A DNA stretch of 64,000 bases from JAAYYM01 sp964483395. GTDB taxonomy: Bacteria; Bacillota; Clostridia; Lachnospirales; Lachnospiraceae. The position numbers and the translations under genes were made by a program. The notes under the pieces are model-generated. The model did not search any database. It was not told where the DNA came from and saw nothing but the letters and a program-made list of their open reading frames with translations. Below are positions 35,832 through 43,836 of the stretch, one piece after another. Numbering within the stretch: the first letter of the stretch is position 1; each line of letters begins with the position of its first letter. The stretch is from positions 1-64,000 of the forward strand of contig CAZABT010000001.1 in the NCBI GenBank assembly GCA_964483395.1. Reading direction: 5' to 3'.

Positions 35832-37007
35832 ATGCAGATTAGGACATTGACCTTTTATTCAAATTATTATAATCATCATCAGAAAGCGTTATGTGATGAA
35901 TGGTATCGGCTGTTGGGGGATGGCTTTGTATTTGTGGAGACGATGCCCATGGAAGCATTTCGGGCAGGAATGGGCTGGGGCAGTGAGGACATTCCGGCAT
36001 ATGTGCTGAAGACGCACAGCAATGAGGAAAACCATATCCGTGCGCTGGCGTTGGGTATGGACAGTGATGTAGTGGTTATGGGAACGGCGCCGGAGGAATA
36101 CATTGAGGCAAGGCTTCAGGCAGATAAGCTGACCTTTCGATATTCAGAGCGTCCGTTGAAGGAAGGTTTCATCAAATTTCTGATTCCACGGCTGACGAAA
36201 AAGTATTATCATCTGCACATCAGAAACAGAAAGAAGAACCTGTATATTTTGGCGGCCAGTGCTTATACGGCATATGATTACCGCAAGATGCATTGCTATA
36301 TCGATAAATGTTATAAATTCGGTTATTTTCCACAGCATTTGGAGTATGATATCGACCAGTTGATGCAGGATAAGCCACACGGAGAAGTGACAAAAATTTT
36401 GTGGGCAGGAAGGATGCTGAAGCTGAAGCGTCCTGATCTTGTGATTGAGGCTGCGGCCAGGCTGCGGGATAAAGGCTATCGTTTTACCCTGACCCTGATT
36501 GGGGAGGGAGAGGAACGAGAGCATATCAGAAAAATGGTGAAGCATTATCGTTTGAATCAGATTACGACTTTTGTGGATTTTCTGTCGCCATTGGAAGCGA
36601 GAGCAGCAATGGCGCAGGCCAATGTGTACGTTATGACGAGTAATTTTTGGGAAGGCTGGGGTTCTGTGATTTATGAGGCATTGAATGCAGGCTGTGCTGT
36701 GGTAGCAAGCCATGCATGTGGTGCCACTCCATGGCTGGTCAGACACCACGAAACAGGACTGGTGTTTCAGAGCGGCAGTGTGGAGAGTCTGACAGAGAAT
36801 TTGGAACTGCTTCTTAAAAATCGGAATCTGCAGGAGGTTTATGGGCGTGCGGCATATGACCAGATGCACCAATGGTGGAATCCGCGCGTGGCAGCGGAAA
36901 GCGTGCTGCATCTGGCGGAACGTCTGGAGGCCGGTCAGGACACAGATCTGCAGGAGGGACCCTGCAGTAAGGCCGGTATTTTAAAAAATCACTGGTTTCA
37001 CGGATGA
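35832..37007 (+). CDS. Family 4 glycosyltransferase
   Basis: A 391-residue GT-B glycosyltransferase beginning MQIRTLTFYSNYYNHHQKAL, the usual N-terminus of a group in clostridial capsule loci. AAAGGA 9 bases before ATG 35832 favours that start over the TTG at 35814. The donor domain has WAGRMLKLKRPDLVIEAA near residue 192, LIGEGEER near residue 226 and the E-x7-E motif in WEGWGSVIYEALNAGCAVV near residue 271. The C-terminal 20 residues are polar and probably dispensable. The end overlaps the next ORF region, so translation is coupled. Confidence 0.87.
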   Translation: MQIRTLTFYSNYYNHHQKALCDEWYRLLGDGFVFVETMPMEAFRAGMGWGSEDIPAYVLKTHSNEENHIRALALGMDSDVVVMGTAPEEYIEARLQADKLTFRYSERPLKEGFIKFLIPRLTKKYYHLHIRNRKKNLYILAASAYTAYDYRKMHCYIDKCYKFGYFPQHLEYDIDQLMQDKPHGEVTKILWAGRMLKLKRPDLVIEAAARLRDKGYRFTLTLIGEGEEREHIRKMVKHYRLNQITTFVDFLSPLEARAAMAQANVYVMTSNFWEGWGSVIYEALNAGCAVVASHACGATPWLVRHHETGLVFQSGSVESLTENLELLLKNRNLQEVYGRAAYDQMHQWWNPRVAAESVLHLAERLEAGQDTDLQEGPCSKAGILKNHWFHG

Positions 37008-37051
37008 TTTTTGGATTTTGGAAATCGAAAGTAGCATTGACGGAGGCTGAT

Positions 37052-38206
37052 ATGTCATATAAAGTATTGTATTTAATGGAATATCCGATCGATCTGCCCG
37101 GCGGCGCACAGATGTCTACGCAGACCTTATGCGAAGGACTGATGGGTACTGAGTTTGAGCCGGTGGTAGTCTGCCCGACCCTGCTTCATGCACATAAGGA
37201 AGATTTCCCATTTCGTATAGTGGAATTTCCATCAGATGAAAACCGCGAGGACAGCAAAGGAAAGCGTATCAAAAACTTCATAAAGCGAATCGGTTCCTTT
37301 CGACGTGCAATCCGGGCAGAGCGGCCGGACATCATCCATATCCAGATGTCTGAATCGCTGATTACCTTTGGTTTTTTGAGATGCCTTGGAATGTTTGCAA
37401 AAATACCGTTTGTTTATACAGACAGAAGTCTGTATTTTGGGTATCGCATTCATTCTATGACATGCATCAAGGCAGTGTTGAAGCATGCGGCAAGAATGAT
37501 ATGTACGACACAGTTTAATAAAGAACTGTGGCTGAAGCATTCCGGTTTTGACCGAATTGACGTGATTTCCAATACGATCAGTACAGCATTTACCCCTTAT
37601 GATGCGGAGAAACGGAAACAACTGCGTGCGGAAGCCGGACTTGAAGAATCGGACTTTGTCATCGGATTTGCAGGCAGAATATCAGAGGAGAAGGACTGGC
37701 CATTTGTGAAGGAGCTGGTGGAATCCTTTTGCGAAAGAGATATCAGTTTTAAGATTGCCCTTGTGATTTCAGTCTATGAGGAGCAGGATATGGCAATTGT
37801 GGCAGATCTGAAGAATTCCATAGCTGCCATGATCGGTGAAGAAAATTTGATTTATATGCAGGATCTGCCGCAGGCAGGGATTGCAGATTACTATTATCTT
37901 GTGGATGTCTTTGTTATGAGCTCTATGTTTGAATCCTTTGGCAAGGCCGCCGTAGAAGCGATGAGCCGCAAGTGTGCAGTTGTTTCCACAAGCGTAGGCG
38001 GTCTGACAGAGGTCGTGCACAAGAGAGATAATTTATATACGAAAGAGAAATATACACAGTGCGCAGATAGAATTGAAAAGCTATATCATGATAAAGCAGA
38101 ACTTGACTTTGATAAAGATTACTTTTATCATCGTTATCTGGACAATTATACGAGGGAAATCTGCCTGCAGAAGCATCTGCGATTGTACAAAGAAATCCTG
38201 CTGTAG
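37052..38206 (+). CDS. Family 4 glycosyltransferase
   Basis: A 384-residue GT-B glycosyltransferase. The acceptor domain starts with YKVLYLMEYPIDLPGGAQMS and includes PDIIHIQMSESLI near residue 92. The donor domain has FAGRISEEKDWPF near residue 207 and the motif ESFGKAAVEAMSRKCAVVST near residue 292. ATG 37052 is preferred to ATG 37004 because GGAGG lies 5 bases upstream and the earlier residues are not typical. It is followed by a gap of 111 bases, unusually long for this operon. Confidence 0.87.
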   Translation: MSYKVLYLMEYPIDLPGGAQMSTQTLCEGLMGTEFEPVVVCPTLLHAHKEDFPFRIVEFPSDENREDSKGKRIKNFIKRIGSFRRAIRAERPDIIHIQMSESLITFGFLRCLGMFAKIPFVYTDRSLYFGYRIHSMTCIKAVLKHAARMICTTQFNKELWLKHSGFDRIDVISNTISTAFTPYDAEKRKQLRAEAGLEESDFVIGFAGRISEEKDWPFVKELVESFCERDISFKIALVISVYEEQDMAIVADLKNSIAAMIGEENLIYMQDLPQAGIADYYYLVDVFVMSSMFESFGKAAVEAMSRKCAVVSTSVGGLTEVVHKRDNLYTKEKYTQCADRIEKLYHDKAELDFDKDYFYHRYLDNYTREICLQKHLRLYKEILL

Positions 38207-38212
38207 TATACT
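38183..38212 (+). promoter_or_regulatory. Weak candidate promoter before the module C aminotransferase
   Basis: TATACT at 38207-38212 (one mismatch to the -10 consensus) lies 18 bases after TTGTAC at 38183-38188, which matches only the TTG of the -35 box. It precedes the 111-base gap at 38207-38317, the longest within the 128-41835 gene block. The leader would be about 100 bases. Confidence 0.25.
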
Positions 38213-38240
38213 GTATCTTTAAGAAAGACGGAAAAGGAAA

Positions 38241-38260
38241 ACCGTAATCAACCGTAATTA
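38241..38260 (+). repeat. Tandem 10-base direct repeat
   Basis: ACCGTAATCA at 38241-38250 is followed immediately by ACCGTAATTA at 38251-38260, identical at nine of ten positions. The period is one DNA helical turn, as in tandem sites for a dimeric regulator. It lies between the -10-like sequence at 38207 and the start codon at 38318. No function can be shown from the sequence. Confidence 0.5.
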
Positions 38261-38317
38261 ACATTGAAACAATGAAAAGCTGAACCGTGAAATGAAAGCG
38301 CGAGGAGAGAGAGCCAG

Positions 38318-39436
38318 ATGGAGAAAATACAAGCAAACCGCCTAGACAGGGGCTTCTTTAAATATCAGGAGGAGTTTGAGCAGAAAGCTCTTCAGGTGCT
38401 GCGTTCGGGTTGGTATGTACTTGGCAATGAAGTCAAGACGTTTGAAGAGGAGTATGCGGCCTATATCGGAGCGAAGTATTGCGTCGGACTGGCAAGCGGA
38501 CTGGATGCACTTTGGATGGCATTCCGTGTACTTGGAATCGGTGCCGGCGATGAAGTGCTTGTACAGGGGAATACTTATATTGCCAGCGTCATGGGGATTA
38601 CGATGAATGGTGCGACACCTGTTTTTGTAGAGCCAAACGAATATTTTAACATTGATACATCAAAGCTTGAAGAGAAGATTACCGATAAGACCAAGGCAGT
38701 TCTGGTCGTGCATCTCTATGGACAGGCCTCCAAAATGGATGAGGTCACTGCACTGTGTAAGAAATATAAGCTGCGGCTGGTTGAGGACTGTGCACAGTCA
38801 CATGGTGCTGCCTATAACGGACAGGTGACGGGAACCTTTGGAGACATCGGCTGCTTTTCCTTTTATCCGTCCAAGAACATCGGCGCATTTGGTGACGGCG
38901 GCGCGATTGTGACAAATAATGAGGAAATTGCGACAGATATGAGAGTGCTTCGAAACTACGGAAGCGAGAAACGATATTATAATAAGATTGTAGGAACCAA
39001 TTCCAGACTGGACGAGATACAGGCCGGGCTGCTGCGTATACGGCTTGCACACGCGGATGAGCTGATGAAGGAAAAACAGGAGATTGCAGCGAGATATCTG
39101 AAGGAACTGCATAATCCCTTGATTGAGCTTCCGAGGATTCAGGAGGGTGCAACCCACATTTACCATCAGTTTGTGATTCGTTCTAAGATGCGGGATGCCT
39201 TAATGAAATATCTGGAGGAGCATGAGATCGGAACGATCATTCATTATCCGATTCCGCCTCATTTGGCAGAAGCATATCAATATCTTGGCTATCATGAAGG
39301 CTCCTTTCCAATCACAGAGAGCTGTGCAAGGGAAGTGCTGTCTATTCCGATGTATAATGGAATGACAGAGGAAGAACAGACGAAGGTCATTGCTGTATTG
39401 AATGCATTCGGACAAAATCAGGAGGACACCCAATGA
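38318..39436 (+). CDS. FdtB/QdtB-like DegT-family sugar aminotransferase
   Basis: A 372-residue PLP-dependent aminotransferase. The closest family I can name is FdtB/QdtB, which aminates C3 of dTDP-3-keto-6-deoxy sugars. Lys186 in SFYPSKNIGAFGDGGA is the Schiff-base lysine, and EDCAQSHGA near residue 158 holds the PLP-contacting Asp. YVLGNEVKTFEEEYA near residue 31 is a typical DegT N-terminal segment. A GAGGAGAG site precedes the ATG. The 3,4-ketoisomerase (FdtA) and the acyltransferase (FdtC) normally found with it are not in this window, so another 3-keto or 4-keto sugar is also possible. RmlA and RmlB at 55544-57483 could supply dTDP-4-keto-6-deoxyglucose. Confidence 0.87.
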   Translation: MEKIQANRLDRGFFKYQEEFEQKALQVLRSGWYVLGNEVKTFEEEYAAYIGAKYCVGLASGLDALWMAFRVLGIGAGDEVLVQGNTYIASVMGITMNGATPVFVEPNEYFNIDTSKLEEKITDKTKAVLVVHLYGQASKMDEVTALCKKYKLRLVEDCAQSHGAAYNGQVTGTFGDIGCFSFYPSKNIGAFGDGGAIVTNNEEIATDMRVLRNYGSEKRYYNKIVGTNSRLDEIQAGLLRIRLAHADELMKEKQEIAARYLKELHNPLIELPRIQEGATHIYHQFVIRSKMRDALMKYLEEHEIGTIIHYPIPPHLAEAYQYLGYHEGSFPITESCAREVLSIPMYNGMTEEEQTKVIAVLNAFGQNQEDTQ

Positions 39437-40368
39437 GCAAGATATCCATCATCATACCGGTATATTACAATGCCGATACCCTGATGCTGTTATATGAAGA
39501 TATGAAGGAGAAGATTCTGCATAAACTGGGCGATTATGAACTTGTTTTTGTAGATGACGGTTCCGGGGATCATTCATGGGAAGTCATGAATCAAATCAGG
39601 GAGCTGGATGAAAATGTTAAGTGTGTGAAGCTTTCCAGAAATTTCGGCGAGCATGCGGCGATACTTGCAGGACTGTCAAGCTGTACGGGTGACTGTGCAG
39701 TGACAAAGCAGGCAGATCTGCAGGAGGATTCCGAATTGATCTTAGATATGTATGAGAGCTGGAGGCGAGGAAATAAAGTGGTTCTGGCGGTTCGGGCACA
39801 GCGTGATGATTCGGCAATCAAGAAGTTTTTTGCCAATCTGTATTATGCAATTGTACGGAAGTGTATTGAAAAGACAATGCCCATCGGCGGCTTTGACTGT
39901 TATCTTTTGGATCGTCAGGTCATAGAAGTTCTGCAGATGCTGGATGAGAAAAATTCTGCGCTGACATTACAGGTATTATGGGTCGGATTTCAGTCGGAGA
40001 AGATTTATTTTCATAGAAAGGATCGGGAAATCGGTGAATCCAGATGGACCTTTTCCAAGAAGTTTAAGCTGGTGCTGGATTCCATGATGAGCTTTTCTTA
40101 CTTTCCGATTCGCTTTATGTCGGGTATTGGTGTGGTTTTTGCAATCATTGCTTTTTTGTGGATCATTGGTGTTGTATTGGAGCGTTTGATCGTAGGAACG
40201 CCAATTGCAGGCTGGGCATCTCTGATGTGTCTTGTACTGTTTTCTACCGGATTGATTCTTCTGATGCTTGGGATTTTGGGTGAATATCTGTGGCGTACGC
40301 TGGATGCCAGCAGAAACAGACCGCCATTCCTGATCGATCATGTCGAGGAGTGCAGAAAGGAAGAATAG
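39433..40368 (+). CDS. GtrB/DPMS-type family 2 glycosyltransferase with two C-terminal helices
   Basis: A 311-residue glycosyltransferase like GtrB or bacterial dolichol-phosphate-mannose synthases. These load a sugar onto undecaprenyl phosphate for later use outside the cell. Motifs are IIIPVYYNADTL, VDDGSGDHSW near residue 38, RNFGEHAAILAGL near residue 66 and KQADLQEDSEL near residue 92. Two membrane helices occupy about residues 232-255 and 262-290. In this family the lipid-linked sugar is used by GT-C enzymes, several of which are encoded nearby (930-2891, 41844-43637, 45378-52236). It joins the aminotransferase by an ATGA overlap, so the loaded sugar could be the amino sugar (inference). 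Confidence 0.87.
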   Translation: MSKISIIIPVYYNADTLMLLYEDMKEKILHKLGDYELVFVDDGSGDHSWEVMNQIRELDENVKCVKLSRNFGEHAAILAGLSSCTGDCAVTKQADLQEDSELILDMYESWRRGNKVVLAVRAQRDDSAIKKFFANLYYAIVRKCIEKTMPIGGFDCYLLDRQVIEVLQMLDEKNSALTLQVLWVGFQSEKIYFHRKDREIGESRWTFSKKFKLVLDSMMSFSYFPIRFMSGIGVVFAIIAFLWIIGVVLERLIVGTPIAGWASLMCLVLFSTGLILLMLGILGEYLWRTLDASRNRPPFLIDHVEECRKEE

Positions 40369-40377
40369 AGGTTTAGC

Positions 40378-41835
40378 ATGGGAGAGAAGAAGCAGGGCAA
40401 TCTGGTGAAAAGCTTCATAGAGTATTTTTACGGCAACTTTGTAGTGCTGCTGCTTGGCTTTGTTTCACTGCCGCTGACGACAAGGCTGCTGGATACGGAT
40501 GAATATGGAAGGACTGCCCTGTTTACCTCGGCAGTCTCTGTTATTTATATATTTGCGATTCTGGGTCTGGATCAGGCCTATATCCGCTATTTTTATCAGA
40601 AGGGCATTCGTCGCCGCAGATTGTTTCTGCAATGCTTGATTCCACCGGTCATCATTGTATTGTTTTTGTCAGCCCTGTATGTTGTGGGGGCGGATACTTT
40701 TAATGGGATTCTTTTTGGCAGAAGCAGTCTGGACATTACGATGCTTGTGATAGGATATACGATTATTTCTGTTTTTGAACGATTCTTGTTTCTGAATATC
40801 CGTATGGAGCAGAGAGGAAGGTTATATTCTAATCTGAATATCCTCTCCAAGGTCATCAATATCTCTCTGCTCATCTTGTTTGCACTGCGTCTGGGCAATG
40901 ATTTTCGGGTCGTTCTGTATGCCATGACATTGTCTCTTGGGATTGTGACGCTCATCGTGGGGATACGATACATCTGCAAGGTACACAAAGAGCCGGCAGT
41001 ACAATCGGACGAAAAGACGGAGGTAACAGAGAGAGAACTGCTGCGGTACAGTATTCCCTTTATCATGATGCTGATGATGGAGTGGCTGCTGTCCTCTATG
41101 GATAAATGGTCGATTCGATTCTTTTGTGATTTCAATGAGACGGGAATTTATTCTGCTGCGATGCAGATCATGACCGTAATTTTGACTTTTAAGATAACCT
41201 TTGTGGCATTCTGGTCACCGGTTGCAATGGAAAAATATGAAAAAGAAACAGAAGAAACCAATAAACTGTTTTTTGCGGATATATTCCGTAAGGTGCAGTT
41301 TCTGTGCATGGTGGCGGCATTTGGCGTGACGATATGCCGCGGTATCATCGTGTTGATTCTGGGCAGGGGCTATCGTGGAGCGATTTCCGTCATACCGTTT
41401 CTGACGCTGATGCCGGTATTGAGTATTCTTTTCGAGATGATGAGCCAGGGCATCAAGTTCAAGAAACAGGTTCGATACATTAATTATGCGTCTGTTGTTG
41501 CCATTTTCTGCAATCTTGCAGGCAACACCCTGCTTGTTCCCATTTTAGGAGGAAGAGGTGCTGCGATGGCAACGGCCGTTACCTATATTGTCTATTTCTT
41601 TCTCGGAACCTTTTTTGCAGAAAAATGCTATCCGGTCGGTTATCCGCTCAGAACGCTGATCATCTCGCTGCTTCTGTACGTGGGCTATGCTTTTTATGCA
41701 ACCTTCTGTACAGTAGAATGGCTCAGTGTCACAGTGGGAATCCTGCTGCTGGCAGTGGTATGTCTGCTGAATCGTGTTGTATTGATGGATCTCTGGAAAT
41801 TTTTATATGGTATTGTGAAGCATAAAGATATCTAA
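40378..41835 (+). CDS. Wzx-like polysaccharide flippase
   Basis: A 485-residue protein with about fourteen helices and the flippase N-terminus LLGFVSLPLTTRLLDTDEYGR. YSIPFIMMLMMEWLLSSMDKWSI near residue 222 marks the conserved start of the second bundle. It is the third Wzx-type protein in the window and the last + strand gene of the 128-41835 block. A minus-strand gene ends 8 bases further on, with no clear terminator between them. GAGG sits about 9 bases before the ATG. Confidence 0.87.
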   Translation: MGEKKQGNLVKSFIEYFYGNFVVLLLGFVSLPLTTRLLDTDEYGRTALFTSAVSVIYIFAILGLDQAYIRYFYQKGIRRRRLFLQCLIPPVIIVLFLSALYVVGADTFNGILFGRSSLDITMLVIGYTIISVFERFLFLNIRMEQRGRLYSNLNILSKVINISLLILFALRLGNDFRVVLYAMTLSLGIVTLIVGIRYICKVHKEPAVQSDEKTEVTERELLRYSIPFIMMLMMEWLLSSMDKWSIRFFCDFNETGIYSAAMQIMTVILTFKITFVAFWSPVAMEKYEKETEETNKLFFADIFRKVQFLCMVAAFGVTICRGIIVLILGRGYRGAISVIPFLTLMPVLSILFEMMSQGIKFKKQVRYINYASVVAIFCNLAGNTLLVPILGGRGAAMATAVTYIVYFFLGTFFAEKCYPVGYPLRTLIISLLLYVGYAFYATFCTVEWLSVTVGILLLAVVCLLNRVVLMDLWKFLYGIVKHKDI

Positions 41836-41843
41836 GAAACAGA

Positions 41844-43637
41844 TTATCTCCGATAGAGGACACCGCAGGGCACGTCGATGATTTCATAGCCTTCTTCAGT
41901 CACGTAGTTGAGGAGAAATCCACCGATTTCGTTTTCATTGGGTGTCGGATCGGCTACGACATCACCGCAGGTGTTATAGGAGCCATATTCGTCATTGAGC
42001 ACCAGAATCATATCCGGATAGCGATCCGGATTGATGGTGTAGTAATCTTCCAGTCGTGTACTGCTGAATTTGGTACGCCAGGAAGTTGGAGAGCCACATT
42101 TCAAATCAGAACACATATATCCGAACGGCAGCAGCTTTGTGATGAAGAGGCTGCCGTTATTTTCTTTGGCAGGATTCAGATCGTCTGACTGACAGTAATC
42201 TGCCAATACCCCGTATACAGTTTCATACATAGAAGCATGCTCTGGAGTGGTATATAATCCGGCAGCAGGCCCGACAGTAATTTTTGTGGTCAGTTCCGGC
42301 AAAGGTGCATCACGATATACGTTTACAAAGCGTAATGTAATTGTTTGCAGCAGTGCAACCAATACAATGCAGGTACATAGAACGGATATCGTTTCCAAAA
42401 GACTACTGTCCGTGTCAGCATTGCAGATTTCCTGCTTAAAATCATAAATCATCATGACACTTCCGATGGAAGCAATAGAATGTCCCATTGAAAGAATATA
42501 CAGATATCCATTCGAGGAATAGCTGTAGACCATAGAAAATATCATGCCCGAAGCAAACAGAAGAAAGAAAGCTCTTGCATGCCTGTCGGAGGTCAGGAAG
42601 AACAGCGGCAGTGCAAACATGCACAAAGCAGTCTGGATATAGCCGGTATGTCCGATGCTGCAAATAAAATACGCAATGAACAGCAGAATATCAATGCCGC
42701 AAAGGACTATTTTCACCCATCGGCCAATTGCTTTCTTATGCAGTTCGATCAATGCCAGCAGTGCTGTGACAATTATCAGAAGATAACCGAGGTAAGCTGC
42801 ATAGCCGTAGACTTCATTGATTCCAATGAAAAATTTCTTCAGTGGATAGACCAGACTTGTGCCATGCTCCTCATCGGAGAGTACATACGGAATGGCCTGT
42901 ATAAAATCAGAAAGCTGTACATTGGTCAGCAGAAAAATACCAAACACGATTGCAGGGATACAGATGCCCAAAAGAGTATATCCGCAGACGGTGGTCAGAT
43001 GCCCTTGTCCGACAGCGTGTTTAATCCATACAGGGAGCGGCAGAAAACGGCATGCCAGCAGCAGAAGTATCACAATTACTATGATCAGTACATAGGCAAC
43101 AGCCATTGTAGGAAGTGCAAGTACGGAAAGTGCAAAGAGGATACCTCCTAAGACAAGATACCGGCGCTGTTCTGTCTGACCATAATGCCAGATAAGCAGC
43201 ATGGCAAGCAGGAAGAAGCCGACCGACATCGTATAATAGGACAGAGTAGCAATGTTCAGGTGTGTATAAAAAAGGTAGAGCAAGGCGCAGATCAGTGCGA
43301 TCCATTGCGGATAGGAAAATTTGATGATACGGTAGATGACGATACTGCAAATAACAGCATAAATTACGAAGCAGATGCGAAAGAATAAAATCACACCAGT
43401 GGTAGAACCGACAGCATTGACAAAGAGAGAAAAGAGCGGAAGCAGCATAACGGAAGACAATTGTGTTGGAAACCAGTCATGCTGAAAAATGCTGTCTCCC
43501 TGATAGAAACGATATGCAGTGGAAAAGTAAAAGGTCTCATCCGACCAGCAGAAGCTGTAAAAGCATTTCAGCAGCAACAGGATTCCGGATGTCAGCAGGA
43601 TCAAGTAAGGAACATATTTCTTCATGGATTGTTTCAT
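41844..43637 (-). CDS. GT-C-like integral membrane protein on the minus strand
   Basis: A 597-residue membrane protein with about twelve helices and a C-terminal external domain of about 170 residues. After the first helix comes FCWSDETFYFSTAYRFYQGDSIFQHDW, which places an Asp-Glu pair in the first external loop as in GT-C glycosyltransferases (PMT/ArnT-like). Such enzymes transfer sugars from undecaprenyl-phosphate donors outside the membrane. ATG 43637 has GAGGG about 10 bases upstream and puts the first helix at the N-terminus; a TTG at 43709 would add 24 polar residues. Candidate promoter elements on this strand are TTGCGT (43735-43740) and TACTAT (43712-43717), both weak. It is the only large minus-strand gene here and is convergent with the flippase gene. 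Confidence 0.82.
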   Translation of the reverse strand: MKQSMKKYVPYLILLTSGILLLLKCFYSFCWSDETFYFSTAYRFYQGDSIFQHDWFPTQLSSVMLLPLFSLFVNAVGSTTGVILFFRICFVIYAVICSIVIYRIIKFSYPQWIALICALLYLFYTHLNIATLSYYTMSVGFFLLAMLLIWHYGQTEQRRYLVLGGILFALSVLALPTMAVAYVLIIVIVILLLLACRFLPLPVWIKHAVGQGHLTTVCGYTLLGICIPAIVFGIFLLTNVQLSDFIQAIPYVLSDEEHGTSLVYPLKKFFIGINEVYGYAAYLGYLLIIVTALLALIELHKKAIGRWVKIVLCGIDILLFIAYFICSIGHTGYIQTALCMFALPLFFLTSDRHARAFFLLFASGMIFSMVYSYSSNGYLYILSMGHSIASIGSVMMIYDFKQEICNADTDSSLLETISVLCTCIVLVALLQTITLRFVNVYRDAPLPELTTKITVGPAAGLYTTPEHASMYETVYGVLADYCQSDDLNPAKENNGSLFITKLLPFGYMCSDLKCGSPTSWRTKFSSTRLEDYYTINPDRYPDMILVLNDEYGSYNTCGDVVADPTPNENEIGGFLLNYVTEEGYEIIDVPCGVLYRR

Positions 43638-43761
43638 AACAGGGCGGCCCTCTCTTTGTATCGGACACAGCAGTGTTTCCGGGTCTGTGTCGCTGTTTGA
43701 TTTCACCAATAATAGTATAATACTGCTCCTGAAAACGCAAGAACTAAATATGGCTGTAAAA

Positions 43762-43790
43762 TTGACACAAACTGTGGATTACTATATAAT
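43762..43790 (+). promoter_or_regulatory. Perfect-consensus sigma-A promoter for module D
   Basis: TTGACA at 43762-43767 and TATAAT at 43785-43790 are separated by exactly 17 bases, with no mismatch to the housekeeping consensus. The predicted start near 43797 leaves about 40 bases before the ATG at 43837. It lies in the gap between divergent genes (43638-43836) and should drive the operon 43837-52236 strongly. Such an ideal promoter usually needs a repressor, or serves constitutive expression; I see no clear operator. Confidence 0.85.
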
Positions 43791-43836
43791 TGAGGTCAGT
43801 AAAAACGGGTGATTCAATCACTCCGGAGGACGGAGC

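Noticed and set aside
42579..43151. Plus-strand frame of 190 codons inside the minus-strand GT-C gene
   Set aside because: The product is rich in Gln and Cys without order. The minus frame shows clear membrane helices and a GT-C loop, so the plus frame is a shadow.
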